Shown here: positions 10,742 to 19,162 of the stretch, in pieces
Layout of the letters: every line of letters begins with the position of its first letter
Numbering within the stretch: position 1 is the stretch's first letter
NCBI RefSeq assembly: GCF_003076275.1
Contig: NZ_CP029064.1
Location: 3,762,001-3,826,000 of the forward strand
Source of the DNA: Microbulbifer sp. A4B17
Lineage (GTDB): Bacteria; Pseudomonadota; Gammaproteobacteria; Pseudomonadales; Cellvibrionaceae
DNA length: 64,000 bases
Direction of reading: 5' to 3'
Translations under genes and position numbers: made by a program
The notes under the pieces: generated by a model
Told to the model about the DNA's origin: nothing
The model's database searches: none
What the model saw: only the letters and a program-made list of their open reading frames with translations

Positions 10742-10923
10742 TAGTTCTGCCCAACTAAATTTTCGTTAAATATTTTTCCATCAATTGCAGTGGTGATTGG
10801 GTTTGTCCTCCCAGTCTCAAAGCAGGCGAGAAACTATAAGCGTTGCAATCGATTTTCTGTGACATGCGTCTGATAGTGAACGTAGATCGATAGATGGTAA
10901 TCCCTAATTGACAAACGGTAATA

Positions 10924-11106
10924 ATGGAACCTCTGGGTATTTTCGCAAGTCATTCAATATCAGATGAGGAACTTGTTATTAGCCGTCAGCAGTTGCCCTT
11001 GTTCCAATTGGCCGAAGACGGAAAAAACGATATAGTCTTTTATTGGAAACACCAAACCAACCAAATACTGGCTTTTACTACACACAATATGGAAGTGTTG
11101 AAATGA
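10924..11106 (+). CDS. Small hypothetical protein coupled to the SIMPL gene
   Basis: A 60-residue frame starting at ATG 10924 and ending in TGA at 11104-11106, which overlaps the ATG of the next gene by an ATGA junction. It has no signal peptide, no membrane helix and no family I recognise. The ribosome site upstream is weak. The junction is what a coupled leader gene would show. Chance is also possible at this length, so coding status is uncertain. Confidence 0.35.
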   Translation: MEPLGIFASHSISDEELVISRQQLPLFQLAEDGKNDIVFYWKHQTNQILAFTTHNMEVLK

Positions 11107-11897
11107 AGAGATTGGCCATATTAGTTAGCCTGATTATCCCCAGCCTTGCACAGGCTACTCCTGAGATTACAGGTACCCCACAAGATCTGCGTGAACTGAT
11201 TTACCCTGAAGCAAGGGTTGTCACCTTACACGGTAAGGCAGAAGAAACGGCCTATTCAGATCAGGCAATTGTTAATGTAATAGTTACAACAGAAGAGTCA
11301 TTACTATCAGGTGCCATCGCAGCGAACAGTTCTCTGCGTGAGAAGTTAACGGGCAGCTTAATTAAAGCCGGAATCGATCAATCCAAGATTAAGAATTCAA
11401 AATTTTCTTCCTCTCCACAGTTTGGTTGGCTTGGCAAGAATCCTTCCAGCTATAAAGTTGTTAATAGGGTAGCCATAACTATTGACACAGAAAGTCAGCT
11501 GGAGGCTATTGCACAGCTGACAGATCAAAATAAGGAAATAGAGATAGTCAGTACTTCCTTTGAACACTCAAAAGAATCTGAATACAGGAAAAAAGTACAA
11601 TCCAAAGCGCTGGCAAAAATTATGGAGCAAAAAGCAGATTATGAGAAAACCTTAAGCATTCAATTAACGCCTATCAATATCCGTACAAATAGTATTCGTC
11701 ACTATGGTACAGATGGTGCCGATGTAATGGAGGAGGTAGTTGTTACTGCCTCCAGGGTCAGAAGTGGCAAATATAGAGATAGCTATTCGGATTCCGACTC
11801 CTATATTGAAACGGAATCGAATTCTTTCGATGAAGTTCAATATGAAGCCTCACTATCAGTGGAGTTTCGTGTTCAGCCAGTGAATGAAATAAATTAA
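11103..11897 (+). CDS. Periplasmic SIMPL-domain (DUF541) protein
   Basis: Start chosen at ATG 11103 because it opens a signal peptide (residues 1-18, AQA cleavage site) and has GGAAG upstream; a frame open from 11043 would bury it. The 264-residue product carries a SIMPL/DUF541 domain: a V-x-L-x-G-x-A-E strand near residue 40, an N-x-x-L-R-x-K-L helix, an I-K-x-x-x-F-S-S-S-P segment and a late V-E-F-R-V strand. Family members are periplasmic or outer-membrane proteins of poorly defined role, some linked to oxidative stress. Between residues 210 and 220 lies E-E-V-V-V-T-A-S-R-V, a stretch normally found at the mature N-terminus of TonB-dependent receptors, followed by a Ser/Asp/Tyr-rich insert. 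That insertion is unusual. Confidence 0.8.
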   Translation: MKRLAILVSLIIPSLAQATPEITGTPQDLRELIYPEARVVTLHGKAEETAYSDQAIVNVIVTTEESLLSGAIAANSSLREKLTGSLIKAGIDQSKIKNSKFSSSPQFGWLGKNPSSYKVVNRVAITIDTESQLEAIAQLTDQNKEIEIVSTSFEHSKESEYRKKVQSKALAKIMEQKADYEKTLSIQLTPINIRTNSIRHYGTDGADVMEEVVVTASRVRSGKYRDSYSDSDSYIETESNSFDEVQYEASLSVEFRVQPVNEIN

Positions 11898-11918
11898 AAA
11901 CTCACTAGTCACGGGGCC

Positions 11919-11946
11919 GGTAGGAACAACAATCAGAATTCCTACC
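11919..11946 (+). terminator. Weak hairpin between convergent genes
   Basis: GGTAGGAA (11919-11926) pairs with TTCCTACC (11939-11946) around a 12-base loop, between the convergent SIMPL and glycosylase genes. No T run follows on either strand, so a role in termination is only plausible. Confidence 0.35.
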
Positions 11947-11987
11947 TGCTAACTCTCAACTCTACAAATAGAAGTCATATCTACGCA

Positions 11988-12656
11988 TCACCCTACCGAG
12001 AGCGATAATATCTGGCTGATTTCATTCAAACTGCGCCCAGATTGAAGCTGCCAGATTTCAATCGCCTCTTTTAATGCCGCCCAGTCCCTTTTTGATGAGG
12101 GTGATTTATCGACAACGCCCTCCCGAATAAGAGCTCGGATAGTATCACTGGCAAAAACGAGGGTATCCACCCCCATACGCCTTAAAAATACTTGTGCAGT
12201 CTTGCCCCCAAGACGATCGCCCCCCTTGCGAAGGTACTGGAGATTTTCTATATAGTTAGAAGTGTTCCAGGTAGCAAAATATTCCCCCAAACCTCCATAT
12301 TCATTAGAAAGATGCCAAAAAAAATCGGCATTTCTCTGGATGGATCGAGTTTTGGTCCAGTGCTTGATCATCCCCTCCTGTCGCATTAAGTCATCCAGAG
12401 CTTCTTCCGATAAATAGCGACAAAATGAGACATCAAAATCATAGAAGATCTTTTCGATATCCGGCCATTTTTTTTCAACCACTTTCCAACTGAAACCGGC
12501 TTGAAAAACCGCCCGGGATGCCGACGATAACCACTGGTTATCGGGTATTTCTATCAACGACCGTGTAGATTTCGGCTTAATCAGCTTCGCTTGAAGACCA
12601 TTTAACCCTCCAAAACGATCAATCACAGGCGCCTCAATGGCAGCGAACTCACGCAT
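11988..12656 (-). CDS. DNA-3-methyladenine glycosylase I-like protein
   Basis: A 222-residue protein of the Tag-like (COG2818) superfamily of HhH-type base-excision glycosylases. The best marker is the F-Q-A-G-F-S-W motif near residue 51, aligned with the Q-Q-A-G-L-S-W of Escherichia coli Tag. A helix with K-K-W-P-x-I-x-x-x-F-x-x-F-D follows, and later a G-G-x-x-A-Q-x-F-L-R-R-M-G hairpin. The N- and C-terminal Cys/His zinc ligands of classical Tag are not present, and the position of the Tag active-site Glu is not conserved. The protein is therefore a divergent subfamily, and excision of 3-methyladenine should not be assumed. It is convergent with the SIMPL gene. Confidence 0.65.
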   Translation of the reverse strand: MREFAAIEAPVIDRFGGLNGLQAKLIKPKSTRSLIEIPDNQWLSSASRAVFQAGFSWKVVEKKWPDIEKIFYDFDVSFCRYLSEEALDDLMRQEGMIKHWTKTRSIQRNADFFWHLSNEYGGLGEYFATWNTSNYIENLQYLRKGGDRLGGKTAQVFLRRMGVDTLVFASDTIRALIREGVVDKSPSSKRDWAALKEAIEIWQLQSGRSLNEISQILSLSVG

Positions 12657-12763
12657 AAATCAGATCATCCAGTAAATTCATTTTCCATTCTACGCCTCTA
12701 TTTAAGAATTGAAAACAAGAGGAAGTCTATCGATAAATTAAAAATATGTGCCCGGCGTGAAAT

Positions 12764-12791
12764 AAAAAAGGGGAGCAAACTCCCCTTTTTT
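12764..12791 (-). terminator. Bidirectional intrinsic terminator
   Basis: GGGGAG (12770-12775) pairs with CTCCCC (12780-12785) around a four-base loop, flanked by six A on the left and six T on the right. It works on either strand and lies about 100 bases beyond the stop of the S9 peptidase gene at 12889, which it most likely serves. Confidence 0.85.
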
Positions 12792-12888
12792 ATCTGGTGT
12801 TTATATAAATATCTGAAAATTAGCTAACTATCCAAAGCTAATCATAAACCTATAAAGTAAACCTACTAACTTTATTGGTTAAACCAAC

Positions 12889-15072
12889 TTACTCAACCTC
12901 TTTATCACTCTCGCTACCGTTGTAATCGAGCAAATCGAGATAAAACGCATACTGTAAAGCCGTTTCCTTATAACGGCGAAAACGTCCCGAAGAACCTCCG
13001 TGACCTGCTTCCATATTGGTATTGAATAACAGCTGATTTTCATCGGTCTTCAATTCCCGCAACTTTGCCACCCATTTCATAGGTTCAAAGTATTGCACCT
13101 GGGAATCATGTAGCCCAGTGGTTACCAACATATTGGGGTAGTCCTGAGCTTTCACCTGATCATAGGGAGAGTAGGAAAGCATATATTCATAGCTGTCCTT
13201 GTTATTAGGATTACCCCATTCATCATATTCGTTGACGGTCAGGGGAATTGACTCATCCAGCATGGTAGTTACTACATCAACAAATGGCACCGCAGCAGTA
13301 ACGCCCCGATACAAATCTGGCTCCATATTGACTACCGCGCCCATCAACAACCCTCCTGCACTACCGCCTGAAGCAAAAATCTTATCAGGTGCACCGTACT
13401 TTAATTCACTCAAGCCTTTGGTAACATCGATAAAATCAGTGAAGGTATTTTTCTTATTGAACATCTTCCCATCTTCATACCAGGCGCGCCCTAACTTCTC
13501 ACCACCACGGATATGGGCTATAGCAAATACAAAACCGCGATCAAGCAGGGATACCACAGAGGAGCGGAACCAGGGGTCGACGGTGCTACCGTAGGAGCCA
13601 TAGGCATATTGCAGCAACGGGTTAGTGCCATCTTTCTTGAATTTATCCTTGTGATAGACCAAGGATACCGGAACCTTTACACCATCTCTTGATGTAATCA
13701 GTATGCCCTCACTCTGATAGTCCTGGGAGTCAAAGCCGCCAGGTACCTTATCTTGCTTGAGCAACTCGAGATCACCAGTTTCCAGCTTCGCTTCATAAAT
13801 GCTATTGGGTGTCGTCAGGCTCGAATAAGAAACCCGCACACTTTCCGAATCCAGGTTGGGATTGGCACTCAAACCCAACCTGTAAACCGGATCATTAAAA
13901 CCTACCTTAAGATCTTTATTGTTATCTAAATTAATAACCCGGAGCCCTGTTTGCCCTGCTTTTCGCTCTATCAGGGCCAGATGATGGTCAAATAAGGTGA
14001 AATCTTCCAGTAAAACATCACTATTATGAGGTATAACTTCCTGCCATTTAGTCTTATCTCCTGCATCCTTCATGGCAACCTTCATCAGGCGGAAATTTTC
14101 AGCCTGCCAGTTAGTAAGGATATAAAAATCATCTCCTAACTTTAGAGCTGAGTATTCATGATCCTCTTCGCGAGGATGTAGAGGGGCAAAGTTTGCAAGA
14201 GGGGTATTAGCATCCAGGATTGACTCGCCACTGCTGGTTGTAGAGCTGTGGTGAATTCGGACCAGCTCACCATCCCGGGATTTGGAAATCCAGGTATAAA
14301 AAGCCTTATCCATTTCTTCATAAACGACAACATCTTCACTCTGTGGCGTGCCCAACTTATGGCGCATCACTTGATAACCCAGCAGGGTCTGATGGTCTTT
14401 GTTGATATAGAAAACAGTCTGGTTGTCATTGGCCCAAACAGCAACTGGTGATGCATTTTCCAGTTTGTCTGACAGCAACTCGCCGGTTTTTAAATCTTTA
14501 AAGCGAATCGTATAAACACGACGCCCAACGCTGTCTTCCGGATAAGCGAGCAAATTGTTATCAGGGGAAACCGCCAGGCGCCCAACACTGAAGTAGCCAC
14601 TGCCTTCAGCCAGGGCATTCACATCCAGCATAACTTCTTCAGGGGCTTCCTGGGTACCTTTGCGCCGCGCATGAATCGCATACTCTTTTTCCGGCAGGTA
14701 ACGGCTGTAATACCAGTAACCGTTATAGTAAACCGGAACCGTCGACTTATCCTTTTCCAGCCGTCCCGTCATTTCCTCAAAGAGCAATTCCTGTAACTCT
14801 TTGGTGTGCTGCATCACAGCTTCGGTATAAGCATTTTCCGCCTCAAGGTGAGCAATAACCTCAGGAGCTTTACGTTCGTCATCACGCATCCAGTAGTAGT
14901 TATCAATACGCTCATGGCCGTGCATAACCATTTTGTGCGGCACTTTCTTGGCCACAGGGGCAGAGGGTTGCTCACTAAACAAGGGCTTCTTCTCTACTGC
15001 CTGCTTGTTCTCCGCTTCACTACACCCCACTAAACCGAGGGCGAGTATTAATGTTGCAGTGGTATTTTTCAT
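12889..15072 (-). CDS. S9-family oligopeptidase B-like lipoprotein
   Basis: A serine peptidase of the prolyl oligopeptidase family, oligopeptidase B-like, cleaving small peptides. The start is placed at ATG 15072, which opens a lipoprotein signal (lipobox L-V-G-C, Cys17) with GGAG upstream; a TTG six codons earlier is in frame. The 727-residue product has an N-terminal beta-propeller with the typical P-H-K-M-V-M-H-G entry and a Y-W-M-R-D-D motif, then an alpha/beta-hydrolase domain. The nucleophile is in G-G-S-A-G-G near residue 570, with Asp in L-H-D-S and His in A-G-H-G-G near 689. Classical PtrB is cytosolic, so lipid anchoring implies periplasmic peptide breakdown. Confidence 0.9.
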   Translation of the reverse strand: MKNTTATLILALGLVGCSEAENKQAVEKKPLFSEQPSAPVAKKVPHKMVMHGHERIDNYYWMRDDERKAPEVIAHLEAENAYTEAVMQHTKELQELLFEEMTGRLEKDKSTVPVYYNGYWYYSRYLPEKEYAIHARRKGTQEAPEEVMLDVNALAEGSGYFSVGRLAVSPDNNLLAYPEDSVGRRVYTIRFKDLKTGELLSDKLENASPVAVWANDNQTVFYINKDHQTLLGYQVMRHKLGTPQSEDVVVYEEMDKAFYTWISKSRDGELVRIHHSSTTSSGESILDANTPLANFAPLHPREEDHEYSALKLGDDFYILTNWQAENFRLMKVAMKDAGDKTKWQEVIPHNSDVLLEDFTLFDHHLALIERKAGQTGLRVINLDNNKDLKVGFNDPVYRLGLSANPNLDSESVRVSYSSLTTPNSIYEAKLETGDLELLKQDKVPGGFDSQDYQSEGILITSRDGVKVPVSLVYHKDKFKKDGTNPLLQYAYGSYGSTVDPWFRSSVVSLLDRGFVFAIAHIRGGEKLGRAWYEDGKMFNKKNTFTDFIDVTKGLSELKYGAPDKIFASGGSAGGLLMGAVVNMEPDLYRGVTAAVPFVDVVTTMLDESIPLTVNEYDEWGNPNNKDSYEYMLSYSPYDQVKAQDYPNMLVTTGLHDSQVQYFEPMKWVAKLRELKTDENQLLFNTNMEAGHGGSSGRFRRYKETALQYAFYLDLLDYNGSESDKEVE

Positions 15073-15157
15073 CGTACTCAATCTCTCCAATCTATTTTTC
15101 TTTTATCCATTCGCCTGTTTATGCCACGCCTTACTTTTACCTCACAGGCAAATACTA

Positions 15158-16534
15158 TCAGGCCAATATCAGCCAACTCATCCCCGCAATAATCAGCGAT
15201 GCCGTCACACTAAGTATTGCGCCCTCTCGCACCATATCCTGTATGCGCACCTTACCGGTTCCATATGCAATAGCATTGGGCGCCGTAGCCACGGGCAGCA
15301 TAAAGGCACAGCTGGCACTCATCGCCGCCGGTATCATCAGCACCATAGGCTCAAAGCCCGCTGAGGTTGCCGCTACGGCCAGAATTGGCATAAGCAGAGT
15401 TGCGGTGGCCGTATTACTGGTGATCTCTGTCAGGAAGGTCACACTCAGACACAGTATCACCAACAACAACCACAGTGGCATCTCCGTCAGGAAAGAAAGG
15501 CCGTTGCCGAGCATATCGCTCAGGCCGGAACTGGAGAAGCCTTTTGCCAGAGCTATACCACCGGCAAATAGTAACAGCATCCCCCAGGGGATCGTCTCTG
15601 CAGTCTGCCAATCCAGCAGACGCCCGCCTTTACCATTAGGTACTAAAAACATGGCAACCACTGCCGCGAGAGCCACGGTGCCGTCGCCAGCAGCATCGAT
15701 ACCAATCAGGTCACTCCAACCACCGAAGGGGGCGTTGCGAGTAACCCAAAGCACGATCGCCACTCCAAAAACCATCAAGGTTCGCTTCTCTTCTGGTCTC
15801 CACTCTCCCACATTTGGGGGCTCAATCTCATTTTTCAGGTGAACATGACGAGTCAACCAAAGGGCCATAATGGGCAGAGTCACCAAAGCGACGGGGAATC
15901 CAATTTTCATCCAGCCCAGGAAGCTAAACTCTCGCCCCGTTACTTCCTCATAAATCCCCATAAAAATAACATTTGGCGGTGTTCCCAATGGAGTCCCCAC
16001 GCCTCCCAGGCTCGCCGCATAGGCGATACCCAGGATCAGAGCAATACTCAGGCGTTGGTTGTCGATTCTGGAAAGAATTGCCAGAGCTATAGGCAACATC
16101 ATCAGAGTAGTAGCGGTATTGGATATCCACATACTTAGAAAGCCCGCAGCCAGCATGAATCCAAGCACCAACCTGCGCCCGCTGGACATACCCACTATGC
16201 GCAACATGTACAGAGCAAGCCGCTCATGCGCACCACTTTTTTCCAGGGCCTTGGACAAGATAAAGGCCCCCATCAACAACAGAATGACATGACTGCCCAA
16301 AGAAGCTGCCACATCCCGGTGATCAGCTACTCCAAATAGAGGCAAGAGGACAAAAGGTACCAGTGAAGTAGCAGGGATTGGCAACGCCTCTGTAATCCAC
16401 CAAATCACTGTAAGTAAGGTAATTGCCGCTGTTACCGCAGGCAGGTACTGCATTCCCATGGCTGATAAAAAAAAGTAGAAAGCCACTGCAAGAAGAGGAC
16501 CTAAAATAATAAAGCGCTGTCGCGCGATCGACAT
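15158..16534 (-). CDS. SLC13/DASS-family sodium:carboxylate symporter
   Basis: A 458-residue inner-membrane protein with about eleven hydrophobic segments, of the divalent anion:sodium symporter family. Both signature S-N-T-A-T motifs are visible: one in the first half (W-I-S-N-T-A-T-T-L-M-M-L-P) and one in the second (T-E-I-T-S-N-T-A-T-A-T-L-L-M-P). In structurally known members these form the sodium and substrate sites. The likely substrate is a C4-dicarboxylate or citrate. Start chosen at ATG 16534 behind a G-rich ribosome site; an in-frame TTG lies four codons upstream. It lies 85 bases upstream of the S9 peptidase in the same direction, so the two may be co-transcribed. Confidence 0.88.
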   Translation of the reverse strand: MSIARQRFIILGPLLAVAFYFFLSAMGMQYLPAVTAAITLLTVIWWITEALPIPATSLVPFVLLPLFGVADHRDVAASLGSHVILLLMGAFILSKALEKSGAHERLALYMLRIVGMSSGRRLVLGFMLAAGFLSMWISNTATTLMMLPIALAILSRIDNQRLSIALILGIAYAASLGGVGTPLGTPPNVIFMGIYEEVTGREFSFLGWMKIGFPVALVTLPIMALWLTRHVHLKNEIEPPNVGEWRPEEKRTLMVFGVAIVLWVTRNAPFGGWSDLIGIDAAGDGTVALAAVVAMFLVPNGKGGRLLDWQTAETIPWGMLLLFAGGIALAKGFSSSGLSDMLGNGLSFLTEMPLWLLLVILCLSVTFLTEITSNTATATLLMPILAVAATSAGFEPMVLMIPAAMSASCAFMLPVATAPNAIAYGTGKVRIQDMVREGAILSVTASLIIAGMSWLILA

Positions 16535-16913
16535 ATCTGCCCCCAACTACTCAAGGGTTTAATTTTTATTAGCGTGAAACCTGGGAGGGATGCAAAGTCC
16601 GCTTCCAGAATGGCCAACAAAAATACAAGAAACTTGCCCTTTTGCGCAGCTCTTTTAGTAAGAATTTATATGGATAGTAATCTCTACCCATCCAGTCAGG
16701 TACAGACCGGTCACCAAATGCTAATCGTTTTAGTGGGTAGTCGCAGCCACCACCAAGGTTTGCAACCACTTACATACATCTGTAAATATGTATATATATG
16801 ACTATTGGAACTGAAAAAGTAACACTCTCTGCCACCTACCCTGTACATCTCACTGGTATCCGTCAAACTATCGCCCACAATAGCTAGTAGCAAAAAGAAG
16901 GCGTAAGGGAATC
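16535..16913. other. Divergent promoter region, transporter/SLATT
   Basis: About 380 bases between two divergent genes. It holds an AT-rich block around 16770-16800 with a six-base inverted repeat ATACAT/ATGTAT, but no confident promoter or gene. Short frames here lack ribosome sites. Confidence 0.4.
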
Positions 16914-17510
16914 ATGAGCAATATACCCAACACTGTGGAAGTCCTGGAGAAGCTCCGCTGGAATGCCCACCTGTGCAAGCACAGCCACTTTCGTGCCTCT
17001 ATGAAGGGTCGCAATTTGCATGTGCTTTGCGGGGTTCCCATCGTTGTTGTCAACCTGTTCCTCGGTTCACTGTTCTTCTCCCTGATCAATGCAGAGTTGC
17101 CTGACTGGACCAAGTGGAGTGGCGCGGCGCTGGCTCTGTTGGCTGCTTTACTTGGCGGCGTTCAGACTTTCTTCAATTTCAAAAAGAACTATGAGGGGCA
17201 TCGGCAAGTTGGTAACGAGTACCTGGCAATCGCCAGGGAGTGCGAGCGACTGATCGCCCTTTACTTTGACGATATCCTGGATCTCGAACATTTATCCAAA
17301 AAGATCTCAGAGCTGAATACACGCTACAGCGAAATCAACCAGCGAGCGGAAGAGTTTATTGTGTCAGATAAGGTGTACAGACAGGCGGTGCACATCCAGA
17401 ACCAAAAGGCCAATCGTGAGCCCTCTCTGGTTGAGCAGATGCGCAATCGCCAGGCTGCCGCGCAAAGGGTTGCGGAGGAAGTTCTTGAGATAGCAGAAAG
17501 CAGCCACTAA
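16914..17510 (+). CDS. SLATT-domain two-helix membrane protein
   Basis: A 198-residue protein with an N-terminal helix, two adjacent membrane segments (about residues 38-58 and 65-85) and a long charged helical tail. This is the arrangement of SLATT proteins (SMODS and SLOG-associating 2TM effectors). Diagnostic stretches are L-R-W-N-A-x-x-x-x-x-x-H near the start, F-N-F-K-K-N-Y-E after the second membrane helix, and G-N-E-Y-L-A-I-A-R-E-C-E-R-L. Family members are predicted pore-forming effectors in nucleotide-sensing anti-phage systems, but single genes without a nucleotide cyclase or SLOG partner also occur. None is seen here. The start follows a GGCGTAAGG-type ribosome site. The role is therefore open. 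Confidence 0.75.
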   Translation: MSNIPNTVEVLEKLRWNAHLCKHSHFRASMKGRNLHVLCGVPIVVVNLFLGSLFFSLINAELPDWTKWSGAALALLAALLGGVQTFFNFKKNYEGHRQVGNEYLAIARECERLIALYFDDILDLEHLSKKISELNTRYSEINQRAEEFIVSDKVYRQAVHIQNQKANREPSLVEQMRNRQAAAQRVAEEVLEIAESSH

Positions 17511-17539
17511 CCCAATCTTCAATACCTCCGTATTATTTC

Positions 17540-17559
17540 GGGGAGGTAGCAACCTCCCC
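17540..17559 (+). terminator. Perfect hairpin between SLATT and RNA methyltransferase genes
   Basis: GGGGAGGT (17540-17547) pairs with ACCTCCCC (17552-17559) around a four-base loop. It has no T tract and ends only 19 bases before the next start codon, so it could be a weak terminator or a hairpin affecting translation of the downstream gene. Confidence 0.5.
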
Positions 17560-17578
17560 CTACGATATTAAACCTAAA

Positions 17579-18079
17579 ATGCAAACAGATCACAGCAACC
17601 ACCAGCCAAACGTGGACACACATCCCTTTTGCTACTTAGCGACAGACATAGGCACTCCAAGTAACGTGGGAGGGTTATTTCGCATCGCCGATGCACTCGG
17701 TGTAGAGAAAATTTACTTAACCGGTGAAAGCCTCGCTCCACCCAACTCCAAGATTCGAAAGGTCTCCCGGTCTACGGAAAAGTACGTCCCTTATGAGTAT
17801 CACTTATCGGCAGTTAAGGTTGCAAAAAGCTTACAAGATAAAGGTTACCGATTAATCTGCCTGGAAATTTCCTCAAACAGTATCGAACTCAGACATGCTC
17901 CCGTTTCTAAAGGAGATAAAATATGTCTGGTATTGGGATCAGAAAAGGATGGGGTAGCCGCTGAGCTCTTGGAAATGGCAGATGTTGTGGTGCACATACC
18001 CATGCAGGGAATCAACTCATCGATGAATGTCACTTCGGCTTGTGCAATTGCAACTTATGCTTTGCTGGAAAAGATTTAG
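17579..18079 (+). CDS. SpoU/TrmH-family RNA methyltransferase
   Basis: A 166-residue SPOUT-class enzyme that probably transfers methyl from S-adenosylmethionine to a ribose 2'-OH of tRNA or rRNA. All three SpoU motifs are present: N-V-G-G-L-F-R-I-A-D-A-L-G (motif 1, about residue 29), L-V-L-G-S-E-K-D-G-V (motif 2, about 121) and I-P-M-Q-G-x-N-S-S-M-N-V-T-S-A (motif 3, about 140), which form the trefoil-knot cofactor site. It is about the minimal catalytic-domain size, lacking the N-terminal RNA-binding extension of TrmH and RlmB, so substrate cannot be predicted. The ribosome site is weak. Its 3' end overlaps the convergent aldo/keto reductase gene by four bases. Confidence 0.88.
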   Translation: MQTDHSNHQPNVDTHPFCYLATDIGTPSNVGGLFRIADALGVEKIYLTGESLAPPNSKIRKVSRSTEKYVPYEYHLSAVKVAKSLQDKGYRLICLEISSNSIELRHAPVSKGDKICLVLGSEKDGVAAELLEMADVVVHIPMQGINSSMNVTSACAIATYALLEKI

Positions 18080-18960
18080 TCGGGAACTTTAACCATTATA
18101 TTTTTCTGGCTCACATAATCGGGATCACCACCAAACCTTTTATTGCAGTTCAATCCATTAATTGCCTGAATCTCCGCCTGGCTTAAATTGAGGTCAGACA
18201 ATAAAAAGTTGTTGCGTATATGATCCAGGCTCTCCGCCTTGGGTATTACTATGCGATGCTGCTGAATATTCCACTTGAGGATAACCTGACCAGCCCCCAC
18301 ACCGTGGTTTTGTGCAATGTCCAGAATTACCGGGTCTGCCAAGGGCTTCTCGCTGTCTTCTACACCACTCCAGCTCGATCCCGAGCCCAGAGGGGACCAA
18401 CAACAAATAGCAATTTTATGAAACTGACAATAATCCACCAAGGGCTGCTGGGTGAAATAAGGGTGCAATTCAATTTGATTACATACAGGATGTACTTCTG
18501 CGAAAGTGGCAATTTGTTCTAAATCTGATTTACGGAAGTTCGACACCCCTAAGGCTCGCACCTTCTTCTGCTGATAAAGCGCCTCCATGGCTTCCCAGGT
18601 TTCCCGAGTGTAAGCGGGCATAGGCCAATGAATCAGATACAGGTCCATATACTCCAGCTGTAAACGCTCCAAACTCCGTGCAAAAGCATCGTGAGTTTTA
18701 CTGGTCCCCTGCTCGGTATCCCAAACTTTACTGGTAATAAATAGCTCTTCCCTCGCCAGACCAGATTCTTTTATGGCCCTTCCCAGCGCTCGCTCATTGC
18801 CATAAACAGACCCTGTATCAAAGTGACGATATCCCACAGACATGGCCTTCAAGATAACTTCAGTTACATACTCATCATCTTGCTGCCAACTGCCAATCGC
18901 AGCCATCCCCATACCGAGTTGAGGTATCTCTACACCGTTACTCAATTCGAGAAAATACAT
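18076..18960 (-). CDS. Aldo/keto reductase
   Basis: A 294-residue NADPH-dependent aldo/keto reductase of the (alpha/beta)8 barrel family, acting on aldehydes or ketones in the cytoplasm. The catalytic tetrad is visible as Asp48 and Tyr53 (H-F-D-T-G-S-V-Y-G-N-E), Lys78 (I-T-S-K-V-W) and His111 (L-I-H-W-P). The cofactor loop appears as I-P-K-A-E-S-L-D-H-I-x-x-N. It most resembles the 2,5-diketo-gluconate reductase/DkgA-like AKR subgroup, although substrate cannot be read from sequence. ATG at 18960 follows AAGGATATT. The gene is convergent with the SpoU gene. Confidence 0.92.
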   Translation of the reverse strand: MYFLELSNGVEIPQLGMGMAAIGSWQQDDEYVTEVILKAMSVGYRHFDTGSVYGNERALGRAIKESGLAREELFITSKVWDTEQGTSKTHDAFARSLERLQLEYMDLYLIHWPMPAYTRETWEAMEALYQQKKVRALGVSNFRKSDLEQIATFAEVHPVCNQIELHPYFTQQPLVDYCQFHKIAICCWSPLGSGSSWSGVEDSEKPLADPVILDIAQNHGVGAGQVILKWNIQQHRIVIPKAESLDHIRNNFLLSDLNLSQAEIQAINGLNCNKRFGGDPDYVSQKNIMVKVPD

Positions 18961-19162
18961 AATTAATATCCTTTCAGACTACTGTGCGGCAAACCAGCAG
19001 GGACCTACGGAGAATACAACAGGGGTCACAATTATTTCGCTGAGTGTAGGCCGTCCAGAAATCAACGCGTAGAAAACAGCGAACTCACACCAACTCCTGG
19101 CCGCTAATCACTCACCACACAGCAGAAAGAAACTATTTTCTAGATTCTACATACATAACGGA

